A stretch of 64,000 bases of DNA from Hydractinia symbiolongicarpus (lineage: Eukaryota > Cnidaria > Hydrozoa > Anthoathecata > Hydractiniidae), in the NCBI RefSeq assembly GCF_029227915.1, contig NC_079879.1, forward strand, positions 15,688,001-15,752,000. Direction: 5' to 3'. Position numbers and translations under genes: made by a program. Below the pieces are notes generated by a model. The model was not told the DNA's origin. It saw nothing but the letters and a program-made list of their open reading frames with translations, and searched no databases. This document shows, in pieces, positions 60,478 to 64,000 of the stretch; within the stretch, counting starts at the first letter, position 1; every line of letters starts with the position of its first letter.

Positions 60478-63400
60478 TTTCACCTGTCTGCGCAGGTTAC
60501 CATTGGCCTAGTCCTTCCAGTCTCAATGCGCTGCAACGTCCCAAGTCGTTTTCATTAGCGCCGTTGCCTTAGAACACTCTTAACTACGTGCACAGTCCTA
60601 TAAAGGCTGTATTATGGCCTTTTGCAGTCTAAAAAAGGCCTCACACGTTAATCACGTGGTTCTATTTGCCTGTGCAGGTTACCATTGGTCTATTCCTTCC
60701 AGTCTCAATGCGCTACAACGTCCCAAGTTGTTTTCATTATCGCCGTTGCCTTACAACACTCTTAACTACCTGCACAGTCCTATAAAGGCTGTAATATGGC
60801 CTTTTGCAGTCTAATAAAGGCCTCACACGTAAATCACGCGGTTCCATTCGCCTGTGCATGTTACCATTGGCCTAGTCCTTCCAGCCTCAATGCGCTACAA
60901 CGTCCCAAGTCGTTTTCATTATCGCCGTTGCCTTACAACACTCTTAACTACCTGCACAGTCCTATAAAGGCTGTAATATGGCCTTTTGCAGTCTAATAAA
61001 GGCCTCACACGTAAATCACGTGGTTCCATTTGCCTGTGCAGGTTACCATTGGACTATTCCTTCCAGCCTCAATGCGCTACAACGTCCCAAGTCGTTTTCA
61101 TTATCGCCGTTGCCTTACAACACTCTTAACTACCTGCACAGTCCTATAAAGTCTGTAATATGGTGTTTGCAGTCTAATAAAGGCTTCACATGTAAATCAC
61201 GTGGTTTCACCTGCCTGCGCAGGTTACCTTTGGACTAATCGTTCCAATCCCAATGTATGCTACAACGTCCCAAGTTGTTTTCATTAGCGCCGTTGCTTTA
61301 CAACACTCTTAACTCCTGCACAGTCCTATAAAGGCTGTAATATGGCCTTTTGCAGTCTAATAAAGTCCTCACACGTAAATCACGCGGTTCCATTCGCCTG
61401 TGCAGGTTACCATTGGACTATTCCTTCCAGTCTCAATGCGCTGCAACGTCCCAAGTCGTTTTCATTGGCAAAGTTGCCTTAGAACACTCTTAAGTACGTG
61501 CAAAGTACTATAAAGTCTGTATTATAGCCTTTTGCAGTCTAATAAAGGCCTCACACGTAAATCACGTGGTTTCACCTGCCTGCGCAGGTTACCTTTGACT
61601 AATCGTTCCAGTCTCAATGTGCTACAACGTCCCAGGTCGTTTTCATTAGCGCCGTTGCTTTACAACACTCTTAACTACGTGCACAGGCCTATAAAGGCTG
61701 TAATATGGCCTTTTGCAGTCTAATAAAGGCCTCACACGTAAATCACGTGGTTTCACCTGTCTGCGCAGGTTACCATTGGCCTAGTCCTTCCAGTCTCAAT
61801 GCGCTGCAACGTCTCAAGTCGTTTTCCTTAGCGCCGTTGCCTTAGAACACTCTTAACTACGTGCACAGTCCTATAAAGGCTGTATTATGGCCTTTTGCAG
61901 TCTAAAAAAGGCCTCACACGTTAATCACGTGGTTCTATTTGCCTGTGCAGGTTACCATTGGTCTATTCCTTCCAGTCTTAATGCGCTACAACGTCCCAAG
62001 TCGTTTTCATTATCGCCGTTGCCTTACAACACTCTTAACTACCTGCACAGTCCTATAAAGGCCGTAATATGGCCTTTTGCAGTCTAATAAAGGCCTCACA
62101 CGTAAATCACGCGGTTCCATTCGCCTGTGCATGTTACCATTGGCCTAGTCCTTCCAGCCTCAATGCGCTACAACGTCCCAAGTCGTTTTCATTATCGCCG
62201 TTGCCTTACAACACTCTTAACTACCTGCACAGTCCTATAAAGGCTGTAATATGGCCTTTTGCAGTCTAATAAAGGCCTCACACGCAAATCACGTGGTTCC
62301 ATTTGCCTGTGCAGGTTACCATTGGACTATTCCTTCCAGCCTCAATGCGCTACAACGTCCCAAGTCGTTTTCATTATCGCCGTTGCCTTACAACACTCTT
62401 AACTACCTGCACAGTCCTATAAAGTCTGTAATATGGTGTTTGCAGTCTAATAAAGGCTTCACATGTAAATCACGTGGTTTCACCTGCCTGCGCAGGTTAC
62501 CTTTGGACTAATCGTTCCAATCCCAATGTGCTACAACGTCCCAAGTTGTTTTCATTAGCGCCGTTGCTTTACAACACTCTTAACTCCTGCACAGTCCTAT
62601 AAAGGCTGTAATATGGCCTTTTGCAGTCTAATAAAGTCCTCACACGTAAATCACGCGGTTCCATTCGCCTGTGCAGGTTACCATTGGACTATTCCTTCCA
62701 GTCTCAATGCGCTGCAACGTCCCAAGTCGTTTTCATTGGCAAAGTTGCCTTAGAACACTCTTAAGTACGTGCAAAGTACTATAAAGTCTGTATTATAGCC
62801 TTTTGCAGTCTAATAAAGGCCTCACACGTAAATCACGTGGTTTCACCTGCCCGCGCAGGTTACCTTTGGACTAATCGTTCCAGTCTCAATGTGCTACAAC
62901 GTCCCAGGTCGTTTTCATTAGCGCCGTTGCTTTACAACACTCTTAACTACGTGGACAGGCCTATAAAGGCTGTAATATGGCCTTTTGCAGTCTAATAAAG
63001 GCCTCACACGTAAATCACGTGGTTTCACCTGTCTGCGCAGGTTACCATTGGCCTAGTCCTTCCAGCCTCAATGCGCTACAACGTCCCAAGTCGTTTTCAT
63101 TAGTGCCGTTGCCTTACAACACTCTTAACTTCGTGCACAGTCCTATAAAGTCTGTAATATGGTGTTTGCAGTCTAATAAAGGCTTCACACGTAAATCACG
63201 TGGTTTCACCTGCCTGCGCAGGTTACCTTTGACTAATCGTTCCAGTCTCAATGTGCTACAACGTCCCAGGTCGTTTTCATTAGCGCCGTTGCTTTACAAC
63301 ACTCTTAACTACGTGCACAGGCCTATAAAGGCTGTAATATGGCCTTTTGCAGTCTAATAAAGGCCTCACACGTAAATCACGTGGTTTCACCTGTCTGCGC

Positions 63401-64000
63401 AGGTTACCATTGGCCTAGTCCTTCCAGTCTCAATGCGCTGCAACGTCCCAAGTCGTTTTCATTAGCGCCGTTGCCTTAGAACACTCTTAACTACGTGCAC
63501 AGTCCTATAAAGGCTGTATTATGGCCTTTTGCAGTCTAAAAAAGGCCTCACACGTTAATCACGTGGTTCTATTTGCCTGTGCAGGTTACCATTGGTCTAT
63601 TCCTTCCAGTCTCAATGCGCTACAACGTCCCAAGTCGTTTTCATTAGCGCCGTTGCCTTACAACACTCTTAACTACCTGCACAGTCCTATAAAGGCCGTA
63701 ATATGGCCTTTTGCAGTCTAATAAAGGCCTCACACGTAAATCACGCGGTTCCATTCGCCTGTGCATGTTACCATTGGCCTAGTCCTTCCAGCCTCAATGC
63801 GCTACAACGTCCCAAGTCGTTTTCATTATCGCCGTTGCCTTACAACACTCTTAACTACCTGCACAGTCCTATAAAGGCTGTAATATGGCCTTTTGCAGTC
63901 TAATAAAGGCCTCACACGTAAATCACGTGGTTCCATTTGCCTGTGCAGGTTACCATTGAACTATTCCTTCCAGCCTCAATGCGCTACAACGTCCCAAGTC
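60478..64000 (+). repeat. rearranged derivatives of the 1452-bp HOR
   Basis: The same monomer types as the preceding block are found in altered order: anchors at 60614, 60796 and 60978 recur at 61887, 62069 and 62251 (offset 1273), then at 63521 and 63703 (offset 1634 from 61887 and 62069). A private 2-bp insertion (CAATGTATGCTAC) near 61256 changes the local offset from 1273 to 1271. TTGGCAAAGTTGCC followed by GTGCAAAGTACTATAAAG (near 61467 and 62736) is the same type that received the transposon in the left arm. The array runs off the window. Confidence 0.8.

Larger units (their letters stand above)
7542..64000 (+). repeat. 182-bp satellite array, right arm
   Basis: This continues the same head-to-tail satellite from the transposon border to the window end, roughly 310 monomers, all in the same orientation. 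I followed the monomer anchors through the whole stretch and found no inserted element, unique sequence or inversion. Length variants are single-base changes: GGTGTTTGC for GGCCTTTTGC, ACTCCTGCAC for ACTACGTGCAC, CCTATAAGG for CCTATAAAGG, and GGTTCACATG for GGTTTCACCTG. There is no gene here. The higher-order blocks are listed separately. Confidence 0.97.

Noticed and set aside
61241-61262. Two-base insertion CAATGTATGC as a target-site or excision footprint
   Set aside because: It is not at a TTAA and has no duplication of the type left by piggyBac. A simple private indel explains it.
1-64000. CRISPR array
   Set aside because: The repeats are contiguous 182-bp monomers with no unique spacers, and the transposon and intron indicate a eukaryote.

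Overview
The window is eukaryotic repetitive DNA: about 61 kb of one satellite family, interrupted once by a complete piggyBac-type DNA transposon. The transposase gene has a spliceosomal intron and the transposon duplicates a TTAA target, so the host is a eukaryote. An arthropod or other invertebrate is plausible, but nothing here fixes the species. I see no host gene, rRNA, tRNA or CRISPR array.

Satellite (1-4637 and 7542-64000): roughly 336 head-to-tail monomers of 180-182 bp (mean about 181.6), all in the same orientation, with no second mobile element and no inversion noticed. Most monomers carry a TTAA in the context CTCTTAAC, a TATAAA, an AATAAA and several short dyads. These dyads are CACGTNAATCACGTG, CCTGYGCAGG and a GGCCTTT/AAAGGCC pair. 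Monomer variants form higher-order repeats (HORs) whose periods are whole numbers of monomers: 362 bp (2), 909 (5), 1272 (7), 1452 (8), 1816 (10), 1998 (11), 2540 (14), 3089 (17), 4722 (26), 5995 (33) and 8354 (46). The clearest is a 5995-bp, 33-monomer unit present in three consecutive copies at about 25.26-43.25 kb that share every private variant I checked. The left edge (1-4.6 kb) and the right part (54.6-64 kb) share variants that I did not see in the core. This suggests a younger core amplified inside an older array.

Transposon (4638-7541, 2904 bp): flanked by TTAA on both sides. It has 16-bp terminal inverted repeats matching at 15 of 16 positions, and 21-bp subterminal inverted repeats matching at 19 of 21, each of which is also a hairpin. 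The hairpins sit at unequal distances from the two ends, as in classical piggyBac. The single gene is an apparently intact transposase of 667 residues encoded by two exons (5011-5152 and 5298-7159). It has the piggyBac catalytic aspartates (D317, D402, D508, with D511) and a C-terminal Cys/His zinc-binding domain. An uninterrupted paralogue of the insertion site lies 2540 bp upstream (TTAA at 2094-2097), so the empty site can be read inside the same array.

The many short open frames in the satellite (66, 72, 86, 109 and 126 codons) are by-products of the monomer sequence and are not annotated as genes. HOR boundaries were set by eye from shared diagnostic variants and are good to about one monomer unless stated otherwise.
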